DNA of 15,720 nucleotides from Bacillota bacterium (lineage in GTDB: Bacteria > Bacillota > Sulfobacillia > JABLXB01). Positions 1 through 6,935 of this stretch are shown piece by piece; the first letter of the stretch is position 1; every line of letters starts with the position of its first letter. The translations under genes were made by a program, and so were the position numbers. The notes below the pieces were generated by a model. The model was not told where the DNA came from. It made no database searches and saw only the letters and a program-made list of their open reading frames with translations. Location: the NCBI GenBank assembly GCA_024653225.1, contig JANLGA010000009.1:24682-40401 (forward strand), in the 5' to 3' direction.

Positions 1-249
1 AAGCTCGTGACGAGCGGGGTGTACGGCCGGATCCGCCACCCGATGTACGCGGCCCATTTTCTCCTCGGAATCGGTCAGGTGCTGCTTCTGCAGAACTGGC
101 TCGTCGGACCGGCCAACCTGCTCGTGTTCACCCCCCTCTATCTGATCCGGGTGGCGCGGGAAGAGCGGCTGCTGCTCGACCGCTTCGGCGACGAATACCG
201 GGCCTACATGGAGCGCACCGGCAGACTGATCCCCCTTCGGCACAAGTAG
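1..249 (+). CDS. Isoprenylcysteine carboxyl methyltransferase-like membrane protein, C-terminal part (5' truncated by window)
   Basis: The open frame runs in from the left edge (frame 1) and ends with TAG at 247-249, so only about the last 82 residues are seen. The fragment has the RHPMY motif (residues from about 14) preceded by a G-V-Y turn, then a hydrophobic stretch, then an E-E-x-L-L-x-x-x-F-G-x-x-Y-x-x-Y block and an R-L-I-P ending. In the ICMT/phospholipid-methyltransferase family, RHPxY and the E-E-x-L/F-G-x-x-Y segment form the S-adenosylmethionine site of a small integral membrane methyltransferase. The substrate cannot be inferred; bacterial members are mostly uncharacterised. An internal GTG at 7 is in frame but is not a credible start because the family has further N-terminal membrane helices. 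No obvious terminator follows within the next 100 bases. Family assignment is confident, the substrate is unknown. Confidence 0.8.
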   Translation, partial: KLVTSGVYGRIRHPMYAAHFLLGIGQVLLLQNWLVGPANLLVFTPLYLIRVAREERLLLDRFGDEYRAYMERTGRLIPLRHK

Positions 250-376
250 GATACGGGGACGGGCGGTCCATGATCGCTGGCGGAGGAAAAATCTTTCCGA
301 CGGACCCGGGAGCAATAGAAGGAAAATTCAGAGACGAGTCGAATATGACTGTAACGCGGAACTAACCGAATAGCTT

Positions 377-440
377 GGGGACGGAGAAAGGGAGAGTCCC
401 ATTCATCGCTCGGTAGAGGGATGAATGGGACGTTTTGTTT
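377..440 (+). promoter_or_regulatory. Candidate GlpP-responsive attenuator in the leader of the glp operon
   Basis: The 215-bp gap between 249 and 465 holds an operon leader. GGGAC at 378-382 can pair with GTCCC at 396-400. Those same bases form the outer half of the left arm of the terminator hairpin at 396-431, so the two structures exclude each other. The terminator's T-rich tail ends just before the Shine-Dalgarno sequence (GGGAGGTGAG, about 443-453) of the first operon gene. A GlpP-family antiterminator is encoded at the end of the same operon, and in Bacillus subtilis GlpP acts on a leader terminator of glpD. That GlpP acts here is an inference. The alternative hairpin is only 5 bp, so it may not be the real antiterminator. 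I found no convincing -35/-10 pair in 250-376. Confidence 0.5.
396..440 (+). terminator. Intrinsic terminator-like hairpin in the glp leader
   Basis: Arms 396-407 (GTCCCATTCATC) and 420-431 (GATGAATGGGAC) are perfectly complementary over 12 bp, with a 12-nt loop at 408-419. The stem is followed at once by GTTTTGTTT (432-440). A long stem plus a U-rich tail is the form of a Rho-independent terminator. Its position directly in front of the ribosome-binding site of the next gene points to an attenuator rather than simply the end of the upstream methyltransferase gene, which stops about 150 bases earlier. Confidence 0.75.
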
Positions 441-464
441 CGAGGGAGGTGAGGTGCGGCCGGC

Positions 465-1373
465 TTGGGCGCGGCCGGCGGCGAGGTGTGGGGCGGGACT
501 CGAGTGCCCGGGCATCAAAATCTGGTGAAGGCGGTGAATCAAGTGCGTCTCGATCCGAGTGTCATCCTGGCGGTCTTCGGCGGAGGCGTGTTCGGTGCCG
601 CGATCGGAGCGCTTCCGGCATTCATCTTCACCGGCGTCATGGTACTCGTCGGGGTCGCAGTCTCCGTCGCGGCGGGTAAGCCGGTGGTCCTGGACGCCGT
701 CGCCTTCGGGCCGTACTTCTCCCCGAACATCTCGTTTGCGGCGGGTGTGGCGGCTGCGGCGTACGCCGGTAGGATCGGGGCCCTTCCCTCCGGCGCCGAC
801 ATAAAGACACCGCTGATAAAGACCAAATCATTCACCGTGCTGCTGGTAGGGGGATTGTTCGGCGTAATCGGCCACCTCATAACCACGGCGCTCAACCTGT
901 GGAAGTTCCCGAGCGACAACATCGCCCTGACGGTGGTGCTGTCCGGGTGCATAGCCCGACTGGCATTCGGTAAGACGGGGCTGTTCGGCAAGGGCGACGT
1001 GCCGAAGCGCATCCTGCCGGCGGCGGAGTCGCTGGGGGCCAATCTCTTGCTGTGTGCGTCATTGGGGTTCCTGTCGGCATATGCTTCGGCGGCCACGGGC
1101 AGCCCGGTGGTCGGGTTCGGCATCAGCGCGGCATCCCTGATGTTTGCCCAGATGGGGTTCGAAATGCCCGTGACTCACCATGTTACCCTGCCGGCGGCGG
1201 TCGCTGCGGCGGCGTTCGGCGGAAACTTCTGGATGGGTGCCCTTTTCGGTGCCCTCGGCTACCTCGTGGGCGATATCGGCGGAAACCTTCTCAACAAGAA
1301 CGTGGACAGCCACATTGACCCGCCTGCGTTCGCGATCTGCATACTGACTCTCGTTGTCCTGCTGATCACCTGA
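465..1373 (+). CDS. Polytopic membrane protein of unknown function, first gene of the glp operon
   Basis: I do not recognise a named family. The product is about 302 residues, very rich in Gly, Ala and Val, with roughly eight hydrophobic segments from about residue 30 to the C-terminus, which itself ends in a hydrophobic helix. Polar landmarks include a T-H-H-V-T near residue 235 and a D-S-H-I-D-P-P motif before the last helix. The TTG at 465 has a strong Shine-Dalgarno (GGGAGGTGAG at about 443-453, 11 nt away). In-frame GTG codons at 486, 525 and 543 are alternatives; 525 or 543 would give a more typical hydrophobic start but lack a clear Shine-Dalgarno. The gene lies between the leader attenuator and glpK, with a 48-nt gap. 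No glpF aquaporin is present in the window, so a role in glycerol or G3P uptake is a reasonable but unproven inference. That it is a real membrane protein is confident. Confidence 0.8.
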   Translation: MGAAGGEVWGGTRVPGHQNLVKAVNQVRLDPSVILAVFGGGVFGAAIGALPAFIFTGVMVLVGVAVSVAAGKPVVLDAVAFGPYFSPNISFAAGVAAAAYAGRIGALPSGADIKTPLIKTKSFTVLLVGGLFGVIGHLITTALNLWKFPSDNIALTVVLSGCIARLAFGKTGLFGKGDVPKRILPAAESLGANLLLCASLGFLSAYASAATGSPVVGFGISAASLMFAQMGFEMPVTHHVTLPAAVAAAAFGGNFWMGALFGALGYLVGDIGGNLLNKNVDSHIDPPAFAICILTLVVLLIT

Positions 1374-1421
1374 AGCGATGAACCTGGAGGCCGCGACTAC
1401 TGACGAATGGGGAGGTGCGGT

Positions 1422-2924
1422 ATGGCTGGGAAGTACGTGATGGCTCTCGACCAGGGCACCACGAGCTCGAGAGCGATGGTATTCGACAGGGACGGCAGCG
1501 TCGTCGGCTTCGCGAACAAGGAATTCGAACAGCTCTACCCCAAGCCCGGGTGGGTCGAACACAGGCCCTCCGACATATGGGGTACCCAGCTGGAAGTCGC
1601 TCGAAAGGTGCTGGCCGACACCCGGATAGACCCGGGCGACGTCGCCGCGATAGGCATCACCAACCAGAGGGAGACCACGCTGGTATGGGACAAGGATACC
1701 GGCAAGCCGGTATACAACGCCATCGTGTGGCAGTGCCGCAGGACGGCGCCGATCTGCGACGACTTGAAGGCCAAGGGCTGGGCGGAGCGCATCCGACAGA
1801 AGACGGGTCTCGTGGTTGACGCGTATTTCTCCGGTACGAAGGTGAAGTGGATCCTCGACAATGTCCCCGGCGTCAGGGAGAAGGCGGAGAAGGGCCAGGT
1901 GCTGTTCGGAAACGTCGACACGTGGTTGATCTGGAACCTCACCGGCGGGAAGACGCACGTCACCGACTATTCGAACGCATCGAGGACCATGCTGTTCAAT
2001 ATCCACGAACTGAAGTGGGACGAGGAGATCCTGGCGGAGCTCGGCATCCCCGCCGCGATGCTGCCCAGGGCTCTTCCATCGAGCAAGGTATATGGGTACA
2101 CCGCGCCCGACGTGTTCGGCGCCGAGGTGCCGATCTCCGGCGACGCGGGGGACCAGCAGGCCGCGCTGTTCGGGCAGACCTGCTTCAAGCCCGGCACGGC
2201 CAAGAACACCTACGGCACCGGTTGTTTCATGCTGATGAACACCGGGGAGAAGGCCGTTCCCTCCAAGCACGGGCTGCTCACTACCATTGCCTGGGGGATC
2301 AACGGCAGGGTCGAATATGCGCTGGAAGGCAGCATATTCATTACCGGGGCGGCCGTGCAGTGGCTGCGCGACGGGCTCCGCGTCATCTCCTCTGCGGCCG
2401 AATCCGAGGACCTGGCGTCCAAGGTCGCCGATTCGGGCGGGGTCTACGTGGTTCCCGCGTTCGTGGGCCTGGGCGCCCCGTACTGGGATATGTATGCGCG
2501 CGGGACGATCGTCGGGGTCACGCGGGGCACGACGAGGGAGCACCTCGTGAGGGCGACACTCGAGTCGATCGCGTACCAGACCCGCGACGTGCTCGAGTCC
2601 ATGACGGCCGACTCGGGCATCGAGCTGAGCGCACTGAGGGTGGACGGCGGCGCTGTCAGGAACTCGCTCCTGATGCAGTTCCAGTCGGACATCCTCGGGG
2701 TCCCGGTGGAGAGGCCCGTCATAACCGAGACCACCGCCCTGGGAGCCGCCTACCTGGCGGGTCTCGCGGTGGGCTTCTGGAGCGGGCAAAACGAGGTCGC
2801 CGCGAAGTGGAAAGTCGACGCGAAGTACACGCCGTCAATGGACAAGGGGACTCGCGAGAGGCTCTACGCGGGGTGGAAGCGAGCCGTAGAGAGGGCCGCC
2901 GGCTGGGAACAGTCGGGGAGCTAG
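1422..2924 (+). CDS. glpK: Glycerol kinase
   Basis: GlpK phosphorylates cytosolic glycerol with ATP to sn-glycerol-3-phosphate, trapping it and feeding the dehydrogenase encoded next. The product is 500 residues, the normal length for the FGGY kinase family. It starts with the phosphate-binding D-Q-G-T-T-S-S-R block (residues 10-17), has the G-D-A-G-D-Q-Q-A-A-L-F-G signature near residue 240 followed by Y-G-T-G-C-F, and is collinear with known GlpK to the end. The ATG at 1422 is chosen because GGGGAGGTG lies just upstream and the protein then begins with the family's typical M-x-x-K-Y-V-M-A-L-D. At residues 230-231, where PTS-controlled Gram-positive kinases carry a phosphorylatable His (Y-H-F-F-G type), this protein has D-V-F-G. 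Direct activation by HPr-phosphate is therefore unlikely. Identification is very confident. Confidence 0.98.
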   Translation: MAGKYVMALDQGTTSSRAMVFDRDGSVVGFANKEFEQLYPKPGWVEHRPSDIWGTQLEVARKVLADTRIDPGDVAAIGITNQRETTLVWDKDTGKPVYNAIVWQCRRTAPICDDLKAKGWAERIRQKTGLVVDAYFSGTKVKWILDNVPGVREKAEKGQVLFGNVDTWLIWNLTGGKTHVTDYSNASRTMLFNIHELKWDEEILAELGIPAAMLPRALPSSKVYGYTAPDVFGAEVPISGDAGDQQAALFGQTCFKPGTAKNTYGTGCFMLMNTGEKAVPSKHGLLTTIAWGINGRVEYALEGSIFITGAAVQWLRDGLRVISSAAESEDLASKVADSGGVYVVPAFVGLGAPYWDMYARGTIVGVTRGTTREHLVRATLESIAYQTRDVLESMTADSGIELSALRVDGGAVRNSLLMQFQSDILGVPVERPVITETTALGAAYLAGLAVGFWSGQNEVAAKWKVDAKYTPSMDKGTRERLYAGWKRAVERAAGWEQSGS

Positions 2925-2970
2925 CGGTCCCCTGGAACGAGGAAAGAGCCGAGCCGGCCAGGAGACAGGG

Positions 2971-3010
2971 AGAGGCCGCTCCCGGGCGTTCGTTCCGGTG
3001 AGCGGCCTCT
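2971..3010 (+). promoter_or_regulatory. Perfect 11-bp hairpin between glpK and the G3P dehydrogenase gene
   Basis: AGAGGCCGCTC (2971-2981) and GAGCGGCCTCT (3000-3010) are exact inverted complements around an 18-nt loop. The loop contains a further CCGG/CCGG pairing. The bases after it (TTGCTCTGG) are only weakly T-rich, so it is a poor intrinsic terminator. A second small hairpin (3010-3014 with 3019-3023) abuts it, before the Shine-Dalgarno at 3027-3032. It could be an internal attenuator, an mRNA-processing or stability element, or a partial terminator that sets the ratio of kinase to dehydrogenase. The structure is seen directly; its role is inferred. Confidence 0.55.
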
Positions 3011-3037
3011 TGCTCTGGAGCAAATCGGAGGTGCTGG

Positions 3038-4531
3038 ATGGCAAGGGGTGATCCCGACCGGACATTCGACGTGGTGATAGTCGGCGGAGGCATCGTCGGC
3101 GCGATGATCGCGAGAGAGATCTCAAGGTACCTGGTGAAGACCGCTCTCCTCGAAAAGGAGATGGACGTGGCCGGCGGCAGCACCAAGGCGAACAGCGCGA
3201 TCATCCATGCCGGCTTCGACCCGGAACCCGGCACTCTGAAGGCCTCTCTCAACGTAAAGGGTGCCGCTCTATACCCGGGCATCGCCGGGGAACTCGGCGT
3301 CGAGTACACGCAGAGCGGGTCACTCGTGGTCGCAATAGGCGAAGAGGAAGCCCCCGTTCTCGAGGTTCTCCTGGAAAGGGGGAAGCGGAACGGGGTCGCA
3401 GCGCTGGAGATCGTCGGGAAAGACCGCCTATTTCGGATGGAACCCGGGCTCAGTCGCGCCGCCGTGGCGGCGCTGTTCGCGCCCTCGGCGGGGATCATAT
3501 GCCCGTTTCGGCTCGCCATAGCGGCCGCGGAGAACGCCGTGTGTAACGGCGTCCGGTTGTTCAGGGACTGCGCGGTGACCGGCGTCGTACTGGAAGGATC
3601 GAGGGTGAAAGGCGTAGAGACGACGAGGGGCTTCTTCGCTTGCGACTATGTCGTGAACGCCGCCGGCGTTCACGCGGACGAAGTCGCGAGGTCGGCCGGG
3701 GACGATTCGATCAGCATCAGGCCGAGGAGGGGTCAATACCACGTGCTGGACAAGGCCCACGCGGGCCTGGTGACGAGGGTCGTTTTCCCGGTGCCCACGA
3801 AGGTGAGCAAGGGCATCGTGGTCACTCCCACTATTGACGGTAACGTCCTGATCGGCCCGACTGCGGAAGACATTGACGACAAGGAAGATACGACGACGAC
3901 CGAGGCGGGCCTCGCCGATGTCGTCACGGGGGCGGCGAGGCTGGTGCCGGGGGTCGTGGACGCTCTTCCCCCCATCACGCAATACAGCGGTCTCAGGGCC
4001 GTAGAAAAGAGCGGGGACTTCGTGGTGGCAGCCAGCCCGGTCGTGAGTGGGCTCGTCAACGCCGCGGGGATTCAGTCACCGGGCCTGAGCGCGGCCCCCG
4101 CCATAGCGGAGATGGTGCTCGAGATCCTCCGCGAACAAGGGTTGAAAACGCCTCCGAATCCCGGCTTCAACCCCGAAAGAAAGACCCGCCGGCGATTTGC
4201 GGTATCGAGCGATGCGGAGAGGGACATCGCCGCGTCGGCGAGGGCGGACTGCGGCCACATAGTCTGCAGGTGCGAATCAGTCACGAGGGCAGAGGTGGTG
4301 GACGCTTTGAGGGGGCCGCTCGGTGCCGTTACGTTGGACGGGGTCAAGCGGCGTACGAGGGCGGGCATGGGCAGGTGCCAGGGCGGATTTTGCACCCCAA
4401 GGATAATACCGATTGTCGCGGCCGAGCTCGGTGTGCGGCCCGAGGATCTCTTGAAGAACGAGCCCGGTTCGCGACTCCTGGGTGGTGCTACGAAGGCCGC
4501 CGGAGCCCGGGATGGGGGATCCGAAGCGTGA
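3038..4531 (+). CDS. glpA: GlpA/GlpD-like FAD-dependent glycerol-3-phosphate dehydrogenase with C-terminal BFD-type [2Fe-2S] domain
   Basis: The 497-residue protein has an N-terminal FAD-binding Rossmann motif G-G-G-I-V-G (17-22) and a DAO-type oxidoreductase body with S-A-I-I-H-A-G-F near residue 55. Close to the C-terminus is a bacterioferritin-associated-ferredoxin-like cluster domain with C410, C412, C447 and C452 (C-x-C-x34-C-x4-C). In the family this architecture fits oxidation of G3P to dihydroxyacetone phosphate, with electrons passed to an iron-sulfur centre rather than straight to quinone. The symbol is by analogy with E. coli glpA; the protein could also be annotated as an NAD(P)/FAD-dependent oxidoreductase. 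The ATG at 3038 has GGAGGT six bases upstream. Its stop overlaps the next gene's GTG by 4 nt, so the two are probably translationally coupled. No membrane segment is evident. The architecture is confident and the substrate rests on the glpK/glpP context. Confidence 0.88.
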   Translation: MARGDPDRTFDVVIVGGGIVGAMIAREISRYLVKTALLEKEMDVAGGSTKANSAIIHAGFDPEPGTLKASLNVKGAALYPGIAGELGVEYTQSGSLVVAIGEEEAPVLEVLLERGKRNGVAALEIVGKDRLFRMEPGLSRAAVAALFAPSAGIICPFRLAIAAAENAVCNGVRLFRDCAVTGVVLEGSRVKGVETTRGFFACDYVVNAAGVHADEVARSAGDDSISIRPRRGQYHVLDKAHAGLVTRVVFPVPTKVSKGIVVTPTIDGNVLIGPTAEDIDDKEDTTTTEAGLADVVTGAARLVPGVVDALPPITQYSGLRAVEKSGDFVVAASPVVSGLVNAAGIQSPGLSAAPAIAEMVLEILREQGLKTPPNPGFNPERKTRRRFAVSSDAERDIAASARADCGHIVCRCESVTRAEVVDALRGPLGAVTLDGVKRRTRAGMGRCQGGFCTPRIIPIVAAELGVRPEDLLKNEPGSRLLGGATKAAGARDGGSEA

Positions 4532-5805
4532 AAACGATGGAATTTGACGTTGCGGTGATTGGGGGTGGTCCGGCCGGCCTTTCGGCGGCGTGCGCGGCCA
4601 GGGAAGCCGGCGCCTCCTCCGTCGTCATACTGGAGAGGGACACGGAACTCGGAGGAATCCTCAGGCAATGTGTGCATACCGGCTTCGGGCTTCGCGTGTT
4701 CCGGGAGGACCTCACCGGACCGGAATTCGCCGAGCGGCTGGTAAAGCGCGCCGGCGAGCTCAACGTGGCGGTCGAAGCGGGCAGTTTCGTGCTCTCCGTA
4801 ACCCCCGACAGGAGGGTGAGGGCGTCGTCGAAACGCGGCATCCTGGAGGTCGCGGCCGGGGCCGTGGTGCTGTGCATGGGGTGCAGGGAGAGGACCCGAG
4901 GCTCCCTCGCGATACCCGGCAGCCGGCCCGCGGGCATCTGGACGGCGGGCGCGGCCCAACGCTTGATAAACGTCGAGGGCTACCTTCCCGGGAAGCGGGT
5001 GCTGATAGCCGGTTCGGGAGATGTGGGCCTGATAATGGCCAGGCGGCTGGCCCTCGAGGGGGCGGAGGTCCTGGGGGTGGTGGAGATCGCGCCGTACCCC
5101 GGGGGACTCATCCGGAACGTCGTGCAGTGCCTCGAGGACTACGGCATTCCCCTCCTGCTCTCCCATGCCGTGACCGCCATCGGCGGCGCGCGTCGCCTTG
5201 AATGGGTCGAGGTCTCGGAGGTGGGGCCGGGGATGAAGCCGATCCCGGGCACGGGGCGGATCGTGGAATGCGACACCCTGCTTCTGTCGGTGGGCCTGAT
5301 ACCGGAGAACGAGCTGAGCCGGGCGGTGGGGATCCCGCTCGACCCTAGGACGGGCGGTCCCATCGTGACGAATTTCATGGAAACGACTGTGCGCGGGATT
5401 TTTGCGAGCGGCAACGTGGTTCACGTCAACGACCTCGTGGACAACGTGAGTGACGAGGCTCGAATCGCCGGGGAGGAGGCCGCCGCGTTCGCGAAGTACG
5501 GCCCCCGCGCGGTCGTGCGCTTCCTGGAAGTGATCCCCGGGGAGCGGGTCAGGAGCGTCGTTCCTCAAAGATTGGCCGCCGCGGGGCAAGACACGATCAC
5601 CCTCGACCTCAGGGTGACGGAGCCCGTGGAGGATGCGCTGATCGAGGTGAGCGCGGGAGGCGGGCGGCTGGCGGTGTATCGGCGGAGGAGGCTTCGCCCG
5701 GGCGAGATGGTGAGAATACCCATCACCAGGGCGCAGATAGACTCGGTGCCGTGGGACCGGAACAAGGTGTACGTGAGCATCCGGTCGGACGGGAGGGTCG
5801 GATGA
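4528..5805 (+). CDS. FAD/NAD(P)-binding pyridine nucleotide-disulfide-type oxidoreductase, partner of the G3P dehydrogenase
   Basis: The product is 425 residues if the GTG at 4528 is used. This GTG overlaps the upstream TGA (GTGA) and gives the expected short leader before the FAD motif G-G-G-P-A-G (12-17). A second dinucleotide motif, G-S-G-D-V-G (162-167), should bind NAD(P)H. A C-terminal I-F-A-S-G-N block near residue 291 resembles the flavin-contacting segment of thioredoxin-reductase-like enzymes. There is no classical redox-active CxxC in the second domain, but C116 and C119 (C-M-G-C-R-E) form a close pair. The likely job is electron transfer between the GlpA-like subunit and NAD(P) or another carrier. 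It is sandwiched between the dehydrogenase and the DUF1667 gene with 4-nt overlap and 3-nt gap respectively, which argues for a complex. An in-frame ATG at 4537 is an alternative start. Confidence 0.87.
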   Translation: MKTMEFDVAVIGGGPAGLSAACAAREAGASSVVILERDTELGGILRQCVHTGFGLRVFREDLTGPEFAERLVKRAGELNVAVEAGSFVLSVTPDRRVRASSKRGILEVAAGAVVLCMGCRERTRGSLAIPGSRPAGIWTAGAAQRLINVEGYLPGKRVLIAGSGDVGLIMARRLALEGAEVLGVVEIAPYPGGLIRNVVQCLEDYGIPLLLSHAVTAIGGARRLEWVEVSEVGPGMKPIPGTGRIVECDTLLLSVGLIPENELSRAVGIPLDPRTGGPIVTNFMETTVRGIFASGNVVHVNDLVDNVSDEARIAGEEAAAFAKYGPRAVVRFLEVIPGERVRSVVPQRLAAAGQDTITLDLRVTEPVEDALIEVSAGGGRLAVYRRRRLRPGEMVRIPITRAQIDSVPWDRNKVYVSIRSDGRVG

Positions 5806-5808
5806 GCC

Positions 5809-6183
5809 GTGGACGTGACTTGCATAATCTGCCCGAACAGCTGCCGCATAAGTGTCTCGCGACCCGAAGGCGGTGGAGCCCCCGTGATCCGAGGAGCCGA
5901 GTGTTCGAAAGGAATCAGCTATGCCATCGAAGAATTGGATAATCCTGTCAGGGTACTCACTTCGACCGTCAGGGTCGAGGGAGGGACCCACAGGGTGGTC
6001 CCGGTCAGGACGACTTCACCGATTCCAAAGGCGAAGATCGGGGATTGCATGAAGTACATAGATTCTCTGGCGGTCAGTGCGCCCGTGGCGGCGGGCGACG
6101 TACTATCGGGCGATATCGCGGGGACGGGCGTGGGGATGGTCGCGACCTGGACCGTTCAGAAGAGGGGTCGGGAGCGGGAGTAG
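5809..6183 (+). CDS. DUF1667 small cysteine-rich protein
   Basis: The 124-residue protein opens with C5-x2-C8-x3-C12 and has C32 in an E-C-S-K-G motif. These four cysteines look suited to an iron-sulfur cluster or zinc. The middle (R-V-L-T-S-T-V-R-V, then P-V-R-T-T-S-P-I-P-K) is typical of DUF1667. Proteins of this family are usually encoded beside a GlpA-like dehydrogenase and an FAD/NAD oxidoreductase, as here, and are thought to be the small electron-carrying subunit; that role is inference from context. Start is GTG at 5809, 3 nt after the previous stop. The overlapping ATG at 5802 is in another frame. The C-terminus is charged (K-R-G-R-E-R-E). Family assignment is confident, biochemical role uncertain. 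Confidence 0.85.
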   Translation: MDVTCIICPNSCRISVSRPEGGGAPVIRGAECSKGISYAIEELDNPVRVLTSTVRVEGGTHRVVPVRTTSPIPKAKIGDCMKYIDSLAVSAPVAAGDVLSGDIAGTGVGMVATWTVQKRGRERE

Positions 6184-6209
6184 CGAGGGCGAGTGATGGG
6201 GGGAGGAGA

Positions 6210-6818
6210 GTGGGCCTTCTCGACTTACTGAGAGGCAACCCGATAATTGCGGCCGTCAGGGAGCCGCAGGTCCTGGATTATGCCCTTCGGCAGGACGTAG
6301 GGGCCATATTCATGTTGTGCGGGGAGATCTCCGACCTCAGGAAGTACGTCGCCAGGTGCGAGGCAGCCTCGAAACCAGTCTTCATTCACCTGGAGCTCGT
6401 CTCGGGCCTGTCGAGCGACCAGGCCGGGATGAAATACCTCGCGGGCGAGGTGAAGCCGGACGGGATCATCACGACGAAGGTCCACCAGGTGGCCCTCGCC
6501 ATGAAGGAGCGGCTGCTGGCAATCCAGCGCCTCTTCATGCTGGATACGCTCGCCCTGAGGACGGGCGTCTCCACCGCCAAGGCCGCCAAGCCCGACGCGG
6601 TCGAAGTGTTGCCCGCCGTCGTTCCGAAGGCGATAGCCACCGTGGCGGCGGAACTGAGCTGTCCCGTGATCGCGGGGGGGCTCATCGGCTCGATGGAGGA
6701 CATCAAGGCCGCGCTGGCCGCGGGGGCCGTGGCTGTGTCCCTCAGCAAGCGCGAGTTGTGGGGAGTGCAGGTCCCCGGGTGGCGCCGCGGGATGGGGGCC
6801 GCGGGAATTAAGCCCTGA
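6210..6818 (+). CDS. glpP: Glycerol-3-phosphate-responsive antiterminator
   Basis: GlpP is a TIM-barrel-like cytosolic regulator that, on binding G3P, prevents termination in the leader RNA of glycerol genes. The sequence is typical: N-P-I-I-A-A-V-R near residue 9, a G-A-I-F-M-L-C-G-E-I block near residue 31, H-L-E-L-V-S-G-L, D-G-I-I-T-T-K, Q-R-L-F-M-L-D-T, and the C-terminal P-V-I-A-G-G-L-I-G with A-V-S-L-S. The frame is open from 6045, but the GTG at 6210 gives a 202-residue protein of normal family length, follows GGGGGAGGAG, and starts 26 nt after the DUF1667 stop. As last gene of the operon whose leader carries a terminator at 396-440, it probably controls its own transcription by positive feedback. 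Family identity is very confident; the target is inferred. Confidence 0.95.
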   Translation: MGLLDLLRGNPIIAAVREPQVLDYALRQDVGAIFMLCGEISDLRKYVARCEAASKPVFIHLELVSGLSSDQAGMKYLAGEVKPDGIITTKVHQVALAMKERLLAIQRLFMLDTLALRTGVSTAKAAKPDAVEVLPAVVPKAIATVAAELSCPVIAGGLIGSMEDIKAALAAGAVAVSLSKRELWGVQVPGWRRGMGAAGIKP

Positions 6819-6854
6819 CGAGGGCGCTAACCGGGCAGCCCGGTGACTCGGACG

Positions 6855-6888
6855 GCCGACCCCGAAGGAGCGGGGTCGGCTTCTCGTT
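6855..6888 (+). terminator. Rho-independent terminator of the glp operon
   Basis: GCCGACCCCG (6855-6864) pairs perfectly over 10 bp with CGGGGTCGGC (6871-6880) around a 6-nt loop and is followed by TTCTCGTT. It lies 37 nt after the glpP stop and separates the glp operon from the protein quality-control genes. Confidence 0.85.
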
Positions 6889-6896
6889 CCCACGGG

Positions 6897-6926
6897 GGTA
6901 GTGTACAGTTTGGTAGCGTACAGTTT
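6897..6926 (+). repeat. Two tandem 15-bp repeats upstream of tig
   Basis: GGTAGTGTACAGTTT (6897-6911) is followed directly by GGTAGCGTACAGTTT (6912-6926), differing at one base. The pair ends 9 bp before the candidate -35 box of the tig promoter. This position suits a regulator binding site, but it does not resemble the CIRCE element (TTAGCACTC-N9-GAGTGCTAA) or the CtsR heptad repeat that control heat-shock genes in many Bacillota. Function unknown. Confidence 0.7.
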
Positions 6927-6935
6927 TTCGGTTTA

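Noticed and set aside
285..298. GGAAA/TTTCC hairpin after the methyltransferase gene as a terminator
   Set aside because: Five weak base pairs and no T-tract; too small to call.
250..440. T-box or other classical riboswitch in the glp leader
   Set aside because: No T-box consensus and no recognisable ligand-binding core; the GlpP attenuator explains the hairpin better.
1378..1440. A 20-codon ATG frame between the membrane protein gene and glpK
   Set aside because: It overlaps the glpK Shine-Dalgarno and start, has no own ribosome-binding site and no conserved features; probably chance.
1059..2789. Long open frame on the - strand opposite glpK
   Set aside because: It is the mirror of glpK codons in GC-rich DNA, lacks any recognisable domain, and its composition (many Arg, Pro, His) is typical of antisense frames.
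4072..5991. Long - strand open frame opposite the dehydrogenase and oxidoreductase genes
   Set aside because: It spans two well-supported + strand genes and their overlap, with low-complexity Arg/His/Pro-rich content and no motif.
6045..6209. N-terminal extension of GlpP reading back into the DUF1667 gene
   Set aside because: The extension overlaps DUF1667 in another frame and is Arg/Gly-rich; the GTG at 6210 with its Shine-Dalgarno gives the normal length.
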